Assembly: GCA_963785755.1 (NCBI GenBank)
Contig: CAWAXG010000050.1
Coordinates: 62,001-126,000 of the forward strand
DNA: 64,000 nucleotides
Direction of reading: 5' to 3'
DNA from: JACCXG01 sp963785755
Lineage (GTDB): Bacteria; Acidobacteriota; Vicinamibacteria; Vicinamibacterales; 2-12-FULL-66-21
Shown: in pieces, positions 39,063 through 47,429 of the stretch
Numbering within the stretch: the stretch's first letter is position 1
Layout: every line of letters begins with the position of its first letter
Translations under genes and position numbers: made by a program
The notes under the pieces: generated by a model
Told to the model about the DNA's origin: nothing
The model's database searches: none
What the model saw: only the letters and a program-made list of their open reading frames with translations

Positions 39063-39244
39063 CGGTTCAAGGGTTCAGGGGTTCAGGGGTTCACCGGTTC
39101 GGGTTCACGGGGTCACGAGTTCGGGTTCAGGAGTGCAGGCGTTCGGGTTCAGAACCTCAGAACCATTGAACCGCGGAACCACAGAACACCAGTACTCTTG
39201 CACTCGAACTGCTGAACCCCTGAACCATTGAACCCTTGAACCCC
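39063..39244. repeat. GGTTCAAG-word long inverted repeat, copy 2
   Basis: Arms of about 85 bases: GGTTCAAGGGTTCAGGGG-type words on the left, CCCCTGAACC/CCCTTGAACC words on the right. The element occupies the whole shared promoter region between the divergent DUF885 and M14 genes. Confidence 0.75.
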
Positions 39245-39267
39245 AAAGTTTCGTGGTACAAAACCTC

Positions 39268-41916
39268 ATGCGAATTCCGGTCGCGTGTGCCTTGTTACTC
39301 GCGGCGTCCGCCGCCTCCGCTCAGATCGTTCCCGGCGTCACGTACGATTCAGCCATCCCGACGCTCCAGGCCGTCGTCGGCCACAAGCCGGGTGAACAGA
39401 TCACCACGCCCGAGCAGATCGGGCGATATCTGGAGGCCCTGGCGAAGGCCGCGCCGGATCGCACGCGACTGGTGCACTACGCCACGACGTGGGAAGGACG
39501 GCCGCTGCATTACCTGATGGTCGGATCGCGGGAGCGGATGGCGCGGATCGATGACGTCCGGAAAGGCATGCAGGCGCTCGCCGCCGGTGGAGCGGACGCG
39601 GATCGGCTGACCGCGGAGCTGCCGGTCCTGGTCTGGCTGATTCATGGCGTGCACGGCAACGAGATCTCCTCCTCCGATGCCGCGCTGCAGGAGGCGTATC
39701 ACCTGCTGGCCGCGCGCGGGAACGACGACGCGGACCTCACGCTGCGTGACGCGATCGTCATCATCGATCCGATGCAGAACCCGGATGGCCGCCAGCGGTT
39801 CGTGACCAACAACCTGCTCGGACGCGCGGCCGAGCCTGACCCCGAGCCGGCATCAGCCGAGCACGACGAGCCGTGGCCGGGCGGCCGCTCGAACCACTAT
39901 CTGTTCGACATGAATCGCGACTACTTTGCGCTGTCGCAGCCGGAAACGCAGGGGCGTTCGCGCGTGATGCTCGAGTGGTATCCGCAGGTCGTCGTCGATC
40001 TGCACGAGATGGGGGGCAATTCGACGTATTACTTCGCGCCGCCGGCCGACCCGATCAATCCCTACATGACGGATGCGCAGCGGCGCTGGCTCGACGCGTT
40101 CGGGCGGGCCAACGCCGCCGAGTTCGATCGGCGCGGTTTCGGCTACTTCGTCCGCGAAGTCTACGATGCCTTCTATCCCGGCTACGGCGATTCGTGGCCG
40201 GCATTCCACGGCGCGGTCGCGATGACCTTCGAACAGGCGTCCGCGCGCGGCCTCCTCTTCCGCCGCCAGGACGACAGCATCCTTACCTACAAACAGGCGG
40301 TCACGCAGCATTACACCGCGGCGTTGACGACCGCCGTGACCGCGGCGCGGAATCGCGAGCGGCTGCTGAAGGACTTCCTCGACTACCGGCGCAGCGCGAC
40401 CAAGCTCGGACAGCAGGGCACGCGCGAATACCTGATCCCGGCGGGGCAGGATCCGGCGCGCGTCGCGCGGCTGGGGGAGATCCTCAGCCTGCAGGGCATC
40501 CAGGTGAAGCGTGCCGAGGAGCCGTTCCAGTCCGGCAAGCGAACGCTCGGAGTGGGCACCTTGATCGTTCCGCTGGCGCAGCCGGCCGGCCGGCTCGCGC
40601 GCAACCTCCTCGATCCTGACGTCAAGATGGACGATGCGTTCTTGAAGGAACAGGATCGGCGAAGGCGGGAACGGCTGCCGGATCAGATCTATGACGTGAC
40701 GGCCTGGAGCCTGCCGCTGGCGTTCGATGTCGAGGTCGTTCCTGCTGAATCCGTAACCTCCGCGCGCGCGGTTGAAGTGAAGGATTGGAAGGCGGCGCCC
40801 ATGCAGGCTCCGCCGGCCGGGACGATTGGCTTTCTGATGCCGTGGGGATCCGGGGCCGCCGCCGCGGCCGCCGAAGCCCTGCGCGCGGGGATTCGCGTGG
40901 TGTCCGCCGACGAGGCGTTCACCCACGGCAAGCGGCAGTATCCCGCGGGCACCGCCTTCATCAGGCTCGGCGACATTCCGCAGAACACGCCGGCGACGCT
41001 GACGCAGATCGCGCAGCGCCATGGCGCGGAGCTCGTGCCGATCAGCGAGACGTGGACCGAGTCGGGCATTTCGCTCGGCAGCGGCCGCGTCGTGTCCCTG
41101 AAGTCGCCGCGCGTGCTCCTGGCCTGGGACGCGCCGACGTCGAGCCTGTCGGCAGGCTGGGCGCGGTTCGCGCTCGAGCGGCGCTTCGGCCATCGCGTGA
41201 CCGCGGTCCGCGCGTCGACGCTCCAGAACTTCAACATGGCGAACTACGACGTGCTCGTGCTGCCGTCCGGCGCCTACACGTTCAGCGAGGATGCGCTGCG
41301 GCGCCTGCGCGACTGGATCAGGAACGGCGGCACGCTGATCACGCTCGCCGAAGCGTCGCGGTGGGCGGCGCGGGATCGCGTCGGCCTGCTGTCCACTGAT
41401 ACGCTGATGCGCGATGGGACGCCGGAGCGCGATCCGGAAACTCCACCGCCCTCGGGCCAGGGACAGGGTGGTGGCAGCGGGGGCGGCGGTGGATCCGGCG
41501 CGAAGCCGGACACCTCGAAGCCGTTCGACTACGACAAGGCCATTCAACCGGAGCGCGAGCGGCCGGAGAATCTCGCCGGCGCCATGCTGCGCGTGCGGCT
41601 GGACCGAAATCACTGGCTGACGGCGGGCCTCGATGGCGAGATCACGGGCGTGATCGAAGGGGCGCGCGTGTTCGCGCCGCTCAAGCTCGATGCCGGACGC
41701 AACGTCGGCCTGTTCATGACGGAAGATCGTCTCGTCGCGGCCGGCCTGGTCTGGAAGGAAGCGCAGCCGCTGCTCGCGCAGCGCGCGTTTCTCATGCATC
41801 AACCGCTCGGCAGCGGGCACATCATCGCGTTTGCCGAGGATCCGAACTATCGCGCGTTCACCGACGCGACCTCACTCCTGTTCATGAATGCGGTCCTGCT
41901 CGCGCCAGGCCACTGA
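39268..41916 (+). CDS. Secreted M14 family zinc carboxypeptidase
   Basis: About 882 residues with a signal peptide (MRIPVACALLLAASAASAQ). Zinc ligands are in WLIHGVHGNEISSSD (HxxE about 129-132) and VVVDLHEMGGNSTYYFAPP (third His); FDMNRDYFALSQPETQGRS and AMTFEQASARG are typical of acidobacterial M14 proteins, with the latter Glu as candidate catalytic base. The C-terminal half (from about residue 520) is a glutamine-amidotransferase-like/hydrolase accessory region: LLAWDAPTSSLSAGWARFALERRFG, YDVLVLPSGAYTF. A Gly-rich linker (GQGQGGGSGGGGGSG) is inserted near residue 740. GTG at 39,253 is an alternative start. Confidence 0.88.
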   Translation: MRIPVACALLLAASAASAQIVPGVTYDSAIPTLQAVVGHKPGEQITTPEQIGRYLEALAKAAPDRTRLVHYATTWEGRPLHYLMVGSRERMARIDDVRKGMQALAAGGADADRLTAELPVLVWLIHGVHGNEISSSDAALQEAYHLLAARGNDDADLTLRDAIVIIDPMQNPDGRQRFVTNNLLGRAAEPDPEPASAEHDEPWPGGRSNHYLFDMNRDYFALSQPETQGRSRVMLEWYPQVVVDLHEMGGNSTYYFAPPADPINPYMTDAQRRWLDAFGRANAAEFDRRGFGYFVREVYDAFYPGYGDSWPAFHGAVAMTFEQASARGLLFRRQDDSILTYKQAVTQHYTAALTTAVTAARNRERLLKDFLDYRRSATKLGQQGTREYLIPAGQDPARVARLGEILSLQGIQVKRAEEPFQSGKRTLGVGTLIVPLAQPAGRLARNLLDPDVKMDDAFLKEQDRRRRERLPDQIYDVTAWSLPLAFDVEVVPAESVTSARAVEVKDWKAAPMQAPPAGTIGFLMPWGSGAAAAAAEALRAGIRVVSADEAFTHGKRQYPAGTAFIRLGDIPQNTPATLTQIAQRHGAELVPISETWTESGISLGSGRVVSLKSPRVLLAWDAPTSSLSAGWARFALERRFGHRVTAVRASTLQNFNMANYDVLVLPSGAYTFSEDALRRLRDWIRNGGTLITLAEASRWAARDRVGLLSTDTLMRDGTPERDPETPPPSGQGQGGGSGGGGGSGAKPDTSKPFDYDKAIQPERERPENLAGAMLRVRLDRNHWLTAGLDGEITGVIEGARVFAPLKLDAGRNVGLFMTEDRLVAAGLVWKEAQPLLAQRAFLMHQPLGSGHIIAFAEDPNYRAFTDATSLLFMNAVLLAPGH

Positions 41917-41943
41917 CACGGAAGTCAAGCCAACCTGAGCGCA

Positions 41944-43911
41944 ATGCCGGATCACACCTTTCTCGCCCATATCGTCATCACCTACGCGATTGCTCTCGTC
42001 CTCGTCGTCGGACTGGCGCGCGTGCGCGTGCCCACGATCGTCACGATGATGCTGGCCGGCGTCGTGGCCGGCCCGAGCGGCCTCCGGGTCATCGGTACCG
42101 CGGAAGAGGTCGAGACGCTCGCGGAACTCGGCATCGTCTTTCTGCTGTTCACCGTCGGTCTCGATTTCTCGCTCGCCGCGGTCAAGCAGATCTGGCGCAC
42201 GATTGTGACCGCCGGCACGCTGCAGATCATCGTCACCGCGATGGTCGTCGCGGGCCTTGCCATGCTGGTCGTCGGCGCGCCGCTGCAGCTCGCGATCTTC
42301 ATCGGCCTGTTCGTCGCACTGTCGAGCACCGCGATCGTCCTCAAAGGGCTGGCGGAACGGAACGAGCTCTCGGCGCCGCACGGCCGGCTGACCGTCGGCA
42401 TCCTGCTGCTGCAGGACCTGGCCATCGTCGTGCTGCTGCTGCTCGTCCCGATTCTGTCCGGGCAGACGCCGGTATCGGCGGTGCCACGGGCGCTGGCCTT
42501 CGCGCTCCTCGCCATCGCGGCAGTCGCCGCCGCCAGCCGGATCGTGCTGCCGCGACTCCTGCGGCTCGTCACCGCGAGCGGCCGGCGCGAGGCGTTCCCG
42601 CTGGCCATTCTCGTGGCCAGCGTGGGTACGGCGTGGATCGGATCGCTGATGGGGCTGTCGATGGCGGTGGGCGCATTCCTCGCCGGGTTGATCCTCGCGG
42701 AAAGCGAGTTCAGTCACCAGGCCTACGCCGAGGTCCGGCCCATCCGCGACATGTTGTCGGGACTCTTCTTCATTTCGTTGGGCATGCTCATCGATCTTGG
42801 CGCCCTGGTCGGGCTCCTCCCCGTCGTCGCGGGCGTCACGGCGGCGATCATCGTGCTGAAGGCCGCGATCGCGACCGGTTCGCTGCTCGTGGCATCGTCG
42901 CCCACTCGCGTCGCGATCATTTCAGGCCTGGCCGTCGCGCAGGTGGGGGAGTTCTCGTTCATCCTCGGACGCGCCGGACTCGATTCCGGGCTGCTTCCCG
43001 GCAACATGTGGCAGGTACTGCTGGGCGCCAGCGTGGCCAGCATGATTGTGACGCCCGTGCTCTTGAACATCGCGCCGGCCGTCGCGACGCGGCTCGCGGG
43101 CGGGGCGCCGGCGCGGCGCGACCTCGAAGCCGGGATTCCACCGCTGTCGGAGCATGTGATCATTCTCGGCTTCGGCATCGGCGGCCGGCTGGTGTCGCGA
43201 GCGCTGCGCGACTTGAACGTGCCGTACCTGATCCTGGAGCTCAACGGCGTCACCGTCCGTCAGGCGCGGGCCGAGGGCGAGCGGATCTTCTACGGTGATG
43301 CGACGAGCCCAGAGAGTCTTCATGCGGCGCGTGTGGACCACGCCCTCGCGCTGGTCAGCCTGCTGAGCGATCCCGACGCGACGTATCGCATGGTCAAGGC
43401 CGTGCGCGAGATGGCGCCAGGGCTGCCGCTGGTGGTCCGGACCCGCTACCGCCTGGAAGCGGAGCGGCTGCAGGCGGCGGGCGCGACGGTCGCCGTCGCC
43501 GAGGAGCTCGAGGCATCGCTGGAAGTCATGGCGCAGCTCCTCTCGCGACTCGACGTGCCGGGCAATCTCATCGCGCCGCTGCTCGACGTGTTCCGCCGCG
43601 AGTCGGTTTCCCTGCGGCCGCTGCGGGCGCCGCACACACCGACCGAGTCGCTGACCGAGGCAATCCGGCGCACGCCGGTGTCGACCCACCGCGTCGAAGC
43701 GGATCACTGGTGCAAGGGCCGCAGCATTTCGGAGCTGAACCTGCGCGCGAACACCCACGCCTCCGTGATCGCCATCCAGCGCGGCAACAAATACATCACG
43801 GCGCCATCGCCGACCGACCGGCTCCAGGAAGGTGACGTGCTCTACCTGGTCGGCGACGAGTCGGACGTGATGCTCGCCCACGATCTGCTGGCGACAGGGG
43901 GGCAAAAGTAG
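41944..43911 (+). CDS. Kef-type monovalent cation:proton antiporter (CPA2) with TrkA domains
   Basis: 655 residues. About 12-13 helices to residue 390 include the CPA2 motifs GLDFSLAAVKQIW, FVALSSTAIVLKGL, VGILLLQDLAIVVLLLL and MAVGAFLAGLILAESEF. A TrkA-N (RCK) domain follows with VIILGFGIGGRLVSRALRDL (GxGxxG) and GDATSPESLHAARVD, then a TrkA-C domain (SISELNLRANTHASVIAIQRG; LYLVGDESDVMLAHDLL). Likely a K+/H+ antiporter or ligand-gated efflux system at the inner membrane, regulated by nucleotide binding. Confidence 0.93.
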   Translation: MPDHTFLAHIVITYAIALVLVVGLARVRVPTIVTMMLAGVVAGPSGLRVIGTAEEVETLAELGIVFLLFTVGLDFSLAAVKQIWRTIVTAGTLQIIVTAMVVAGLAMLVVGAPLQLAIFIGLFVALSSTAIVLKGLAERNELSAPHGRLTVGILLLQDLAIVVLLLLVPILSGQTPVSAVPRALAFALLAIAAVAAASRIVLPRLLRLVTASGRREAFPLAILVASVGTAWIGSLMGLSMAVGAFLAGLILAESEFSHQAYAEVRPIRDMLSGLFFISLGMLIDLGALVGLLPVVAGVTAAIIVLKAAIATGSLLVASSPTRVAIISGLAVAQVGEFSFILGRAGLDSGLLPGNMWQVLLGASVASMIVTPVLLNIAPAVATRLAGGAPARRDLEAGIPPLSEHVIILGFGIGGRLVSRALRDLNVPYLILELNGVTVRQARAEGERIFYGDATSPESLHAARVDHALALVSLLSDPDATYRMVKAVREMAPGLPLVVRTRYRLEAERLQAAGATVAVAEELEASLEVMAQLLSRLDVPGNLIAPLLDVFRRESVSLRPLRAPHTPTESLTEAIRRTPVSTHRVEADHWCKGRSISELNLRANTHASVIAIQRGNKYITAPSPTDRLQEGDVLYLVGDESDVMLAHDLLATGGQK

Positions 43912-43933
43912 GGATTCGGGACTCGCCTCTGGC

Positions 43934-44100
43934 ACGTGACGTGATCGGTGATCGGTGATCGGTACGTGATCGGTGATCAGGGGTTGGGGACGAAGTGATC
44001 AGATAGCTGTAGGCTTGCCGTCCGACGCCGCCCGATTCCAGTCCCGGTCCCCGGTCCCCGGTCCCCGGTCCCCGATCACCGATCACCGATCACCGTTCAC
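43934..44100. repeat. GATCGGTGATC / GGTCCCC-word hairpin element
   Basis: The left arm has four GTGATCGGTGATC units, the right arm has GGTCCCC repeated about four times and then GATCACC repeated three times. It lies between the antiporter and the PEGA gene and is related to the element at 22,563-22,650. Confidence 0.7.
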
Positions 44101-44254
44101 GACACATGTCAGAGTGTCCTGTGTCCGTTACAGGATGTTCACTGAAAGTGACGCTCTGGACTAGGATGGACTGAATGAAGTGGCGGTTTTGGCCGAGATT
44201 GGCTTGGCATCTTGCTTGCTCGTCTGAGAGGCGCCTGCCCGGTCGGAGGTCCTG

Positions 44255-45153
44255 GTGCTGGTGAAACGACATTCACGATGGATCGTTCTGCTGGCAGTCG
44301 TCGCTGCGTGCGCGGTGCTGCCGGCTGAAGTGTTTGCTCAACGGCATGCGGTGCCCAGACCGGCGGTCCGTCCCGTGTTACGTTTCTGCCCGTCCCTACT
44401 ACCGTCCCTATTACTACCGTCCCTACTACTACAGTCCCCTTTACTACTCCCCGTTCTTCTACGGCGGCTATTCGGGTTGGTATAGCGGCTTCGGCGTGGG
44501 ATTCGGTTGGTCCCCCTATTCCTACTACGGAGGACCGTACCCCTATCCGTATCCGTACTACGGCTACTACGGCAGCTCGGCTCGCATCCAGGTCGACGCC
44601 ACAGCATGCCGAGGTCTTCATCGACGGCTATTTCGTGGGAACGGTGGACGACTTCGATGGCTGGTCGCAGCGCCTCAACGTCGAGCCAGGGGAGCACGAG
44701 CTGATCATCTATCTTGCCGGCCATCGCACCTACCGGCAGCCGGTCCTGTTCCGGCCCGGGGCGACGATCAAGATCGAGCACGTGATGCAGCCGCTCGCGG
44801 CCGGCGACCCGGATGAGGGCCGCCCCCAGCCGCCGCAATCGCCCTCGCGCCCCGCCTATCGGCGCGACGACGACCAACAGCCCCCGCCGCCGCGCCGCAG
44901 CATGCCGCCACCCAGCCGCGACACGCAGTCACAGGACTACGGCGGCGTCGCGATTCGTGTCCAGCCGATGGATGCGGAAGTGATCGTCGATGGCGATCGG
45001 TGGGAATCACCGGCCGGCGACGTCACGCTGCAGTTGACGGAGGGCACCCACCGAGTCGAAGTGCGCAAGGACGGCTACCGGTCGTACACCGCGGAGGTCC
45101 GGGTCAAGCGCGGCGATACGACGACGCTCAACGTGAGCTTGAGTCGACAGTAG
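44255..45153 (+). CDS. PEGA-domain exported protein with a Tyr-rich linker (two +1 frameshifts)
   Basis: The signal segment WIVLLAVVAACAVLPAEVFAQ follows a GTG start behind GGAGG (44,245-44,249). After an extra base near 44,380 comes an aromatic low-complexity stretch (ARPYYRPYYYRPYYYSP; YPYPYPYYGYYG). After a second extra base near 44,603 come two PEGA modules: AEVFIDGYFVGTVDDFDGWSQRLNVEPGEHEL and, after a Pro/Arg-rich linker, MDAEVIVDGDRWESPAGDVTLQLTEGTHRVEVRKDG. PEGA modules are surface beta-sandwiches. The gene converges on the VWFA gene with only 3 bases between the stops. Confidence 0.75.
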
Positions 45154-45156
45154 GAT

Positions 45157-47244
45157 CTATCTCACCAGAAGAGCGAGCCGCGGGAAGGCGAACTTTCCCG
45201 CGGCCGCGTCGATGATATTGATCTGGCACGTGTAGAGCCCGGCCTTGAATGCGTCCGCCGGCACCTCGAGGCGGAAGATCGCGGCCCGCCGATCCGGCGC
45301 ATCGAGCGCGGTTCGTTCGACGGTCGGCGTCTCCAGCACTTTCAGCTTTCCCCGATAGAACGCCAGGCTGGCGCGGAGATCCGGTCCCGACGGCGCCGCC
45401 GCCGGCTCATACACCTCGAAATAGAAGTACAGCTTCTGGTCGCGCCCGACGACGTGGGTGACGTTCGGGATGACCTGGACGCCGTCGCGCGCGAGCGGAT
45501 TGTCGGATCGCCCGCCCGTCAGCGTCTGCAGCTGTGTGCTCAGAATGATTGAGCTCACCTTGACCGGCGCCTGTTTGAGCTCCGGCACGATGACTGACGC
45601 TTCGAACGACCCGATGGCGCCGTTGGTGTTCTCGCGAACGACGACCTTGACCGCGAACCGGCCGGGAGGCAGCGAGACGCCCGACTGATACAGCACCTGC
45701 TTGCCTTCGAGCGACGATCCGGTTCCGGCCGCGACGTCCATGGTCTGCCTGATCCGTCCGACCGGGCGGCCCTGTTCATCGCGCACCATGCCGAGTACGT
45801 CGAGCGTGGCTTTGTCCTTGCCCGCGGCTACGGGCACCGCGGAACCGGGTACTGCGACCGCGATCGGGACGTAGTACTTGTCCGCGGCCATTCTGAAGAA
45901 CCCGCCGGTGACCAGAACCGGCAGATCGGTGGCCGATACGGCTGCGAACAGCTGCTCCTGCAGCTGCGTTTCCCGGTCGCCGCGATTCGTATGGGCGAAG
46001 TCGCGTGGCGCGTAGTAGCCGGCGCGGGCCTCGACGCGCAGTCCGTCGCGCCTGACCCTGACCTGCACGCGTCTGAAGCGGCCGTCCCTGGCCGCATTCG
46101 TGGTGCTGTAGCCGAGCAGGTAGTACGCGGACAGGTCGCGCTGCACGCGCGTGAATGCCTCGCCGAAGTCGTTGGTATCGGTGAACGCCCGCCCCCCGGT
46201 GTCGCCAGCAAGAGTGGTCAGGGTGTCCTGAGACGAGGCGAGCTGCGAAAACTGCTGTTGCACGCCGCGGCCGGAGAACATGCCCTGACCGCGGCCGCTC
46301 GCCTGGCGGGCGTCGCCGCCGGGGACCACCGCCTGCAGCCCGCGGATGTCGATCGGGTAGATCGCGACGTGGGCACGGATGGCGGCATTGATCGCCGACC
46401 GCAGCTCGACGAGATTGTCCTGGCCGCTGCGCTGCATGCCGGCGCTGAAGTAGAGGATCGCCTTCTTCTGTTCGATGGGCGCGAGCGTTTCGGCGAGCGT
46501 GCGCAGGGCGCGGAGACGCACGTCGTTGTTGAACATGTCCAGCTCGCTCGCCTCGGCGGCTTCTTCGCCGGTGGCCGCGGCTGCCGCTTCGTCGGTCGCC
46601 GCGGTGCTGGCGGCCGGCGGCTCCGTCGCGAGCCCGTCGGTATAGGCGAGCGTGGCCAGTGCCGCGTCCACGCGCGCGCGCTCGGTCGTGAAGTCCGTGA
46701 GCACGTCGAGCGTGGTCGACACGGTCGCGACCGAGACGAGGTCGGCGTCGCTCATCTGGTCCTTGACGTACGTCCGCGCCGAGTCGACCGCGCGCTGGAC
46801 GTCCTCGGGCTGCATCGAGCTGACGTCGAACAGCAGCACGATGAGGCGGCGACCGGCGAACAGGTCCGACGTCATCGGCCCGCCCGGCTCGGCCGCCGGC
46901 GCCGCAGCCGTCGTCGGTCGTGCCGGCTCGTTCATTCGCGCCTCGGCGGCCGTCAGGACGTCGGCGGTCACCGGGCCGGAGGCCGCGCGGTCGGCGATCT
47001 CCTGGAAGGTGAAGTTGAGCAGATCCTGCGGCCGCCCGTCCTCGCGGATCTCGAAGTCCGCCAGCGTCAACCCGCGCACGACATTGCCGTCGCGGTCGCG
47101 GACGACGACGTCGATCGACACGACCTCGCGGGAACTGCGGAAGACCGGGCGCTGTTGGGCGTCGGGTCTGTCGCCCTGGATGACGATCAGGGCCGCGAGC
47201 AGGGCTATGCACAACTCCCAATGGGACTGAAAAGTTGCGAGCAT
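45157..47244 (-). CDS. Acidobacterial VWFA-domain secreted protein (TIGR03436-like)
   Basis: 695 residues from the ATG at 47,244; signal segment ELCIALLAALIVIQGD. The N-terminal beta domain RSSREVVSIDVVVRDRDGNVVRGLTLADFEIREDG is the signature of this family. The VWA-like domain follows (RRLIVLLFDVSSMQPEDVQRAVDSARTYV, with an atypical MIDAS; KAILYFSAGMQRSGQDN), then TGGRAFTDTNDFGEAFTRVQRDLSAYYLLGYST. The C-terminal 300 residues are beta-rich. An Ala-rich insertion sits near residue 210. Known in Acidobacteriota as extracellular or periplasmic adhesion-type proteins of unknown role. It follows the TonB receptor on the same strand. Confidence 0.88.
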   Translation of the reverse strand: MLATFQSHWELCIALLAALIVIQGDRPDAQQRPVFRSSREVVSIDVVVRDRDGNVVRGLTLADFEIREDGRPQDLLNFTFQEIADRAASGPVTADVLTAAEARMNEPARPTTAAAPAAEPGGPMTSDLFAGRRLIVLLFDVSSMQPEDVQRAVDSARTYVKDQMSDADLVSVATVSTTLDVLTDFTTERARVDAALATLAYTDGLATEPPAASTAATDEAAAAATGEEAAEASELDMFNNDVRLRALRTLAETLAPIEQKKAILYFSAGMQRSGQDNLVELRSAINAAIRAHVAIYPIDIRGLQAVVPGGDARQASGRGQGMFSGRGVQQQFSQLASSQDTLTTLAGDTGGRAFTDTNDFGEAFTRVQRDLSAYYLLGYSTTNAARDGRFRRVQVRVRRDGLRVEARAGYYAPRDFAHTNRGDRETQLQEQLFAAVSATDLPVLVTGGFFRMAADKYYVPIAVAVPGSAVPVAAGKDKATLDVLGMVRDEQGRPVGRIRQTMDVAAGTGSSLEGKQVLYQSGVSLPPGRFAVKVVVRENTNGAIGSFEASVIVPELKQAPVKVSSIILSTQLQTLTGGRSDNPLARDGVQVIPNVTHVVGRDQKLYFYFEVYEPAAAPSGPDLRASLAFYRGKLKVLETPTVERTALDAPDRRAAIFRLEVPADAFKAGLYTCQINIIDAAAGKFAFPRLALLVR

Positions 47245-47270
47245 CCCTGAGCGACGGACGATCGCGCTGC

Positions 47271-47382
47271 CGCGCTGCACGACGGCACGACGGCACGACG
47301 GCACGACGGTGGTAGAGGTTTCGACAGATCCTTCGTGCCCTTCGTGACGTCGTGCCTTCGTGCGGCGCGAAGCGCAACTCGT
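47271..47382 (+). repeat. 112-bp interspersed inverted-repeat element, copy 2
   Basis: Same 20-base head as at 16,884 and a tail CTTCGTGCGGCGCGAAGCG plus ACTCGT (47,356-47,382). The interior has three GACGGCAC units instead of the mixed words of copy 1. It lies between the TonB receptor's 3' end and the VWFA start. A TTGGGAG-word stretch (47,395-47,417) follows. Confidence 0.75.
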
Positions 47383-47429
47383 TTTTTCCGCAGTCGGGGG
47401 TTGGGAGTTGGGTGTTGTCACGGTCGGCA

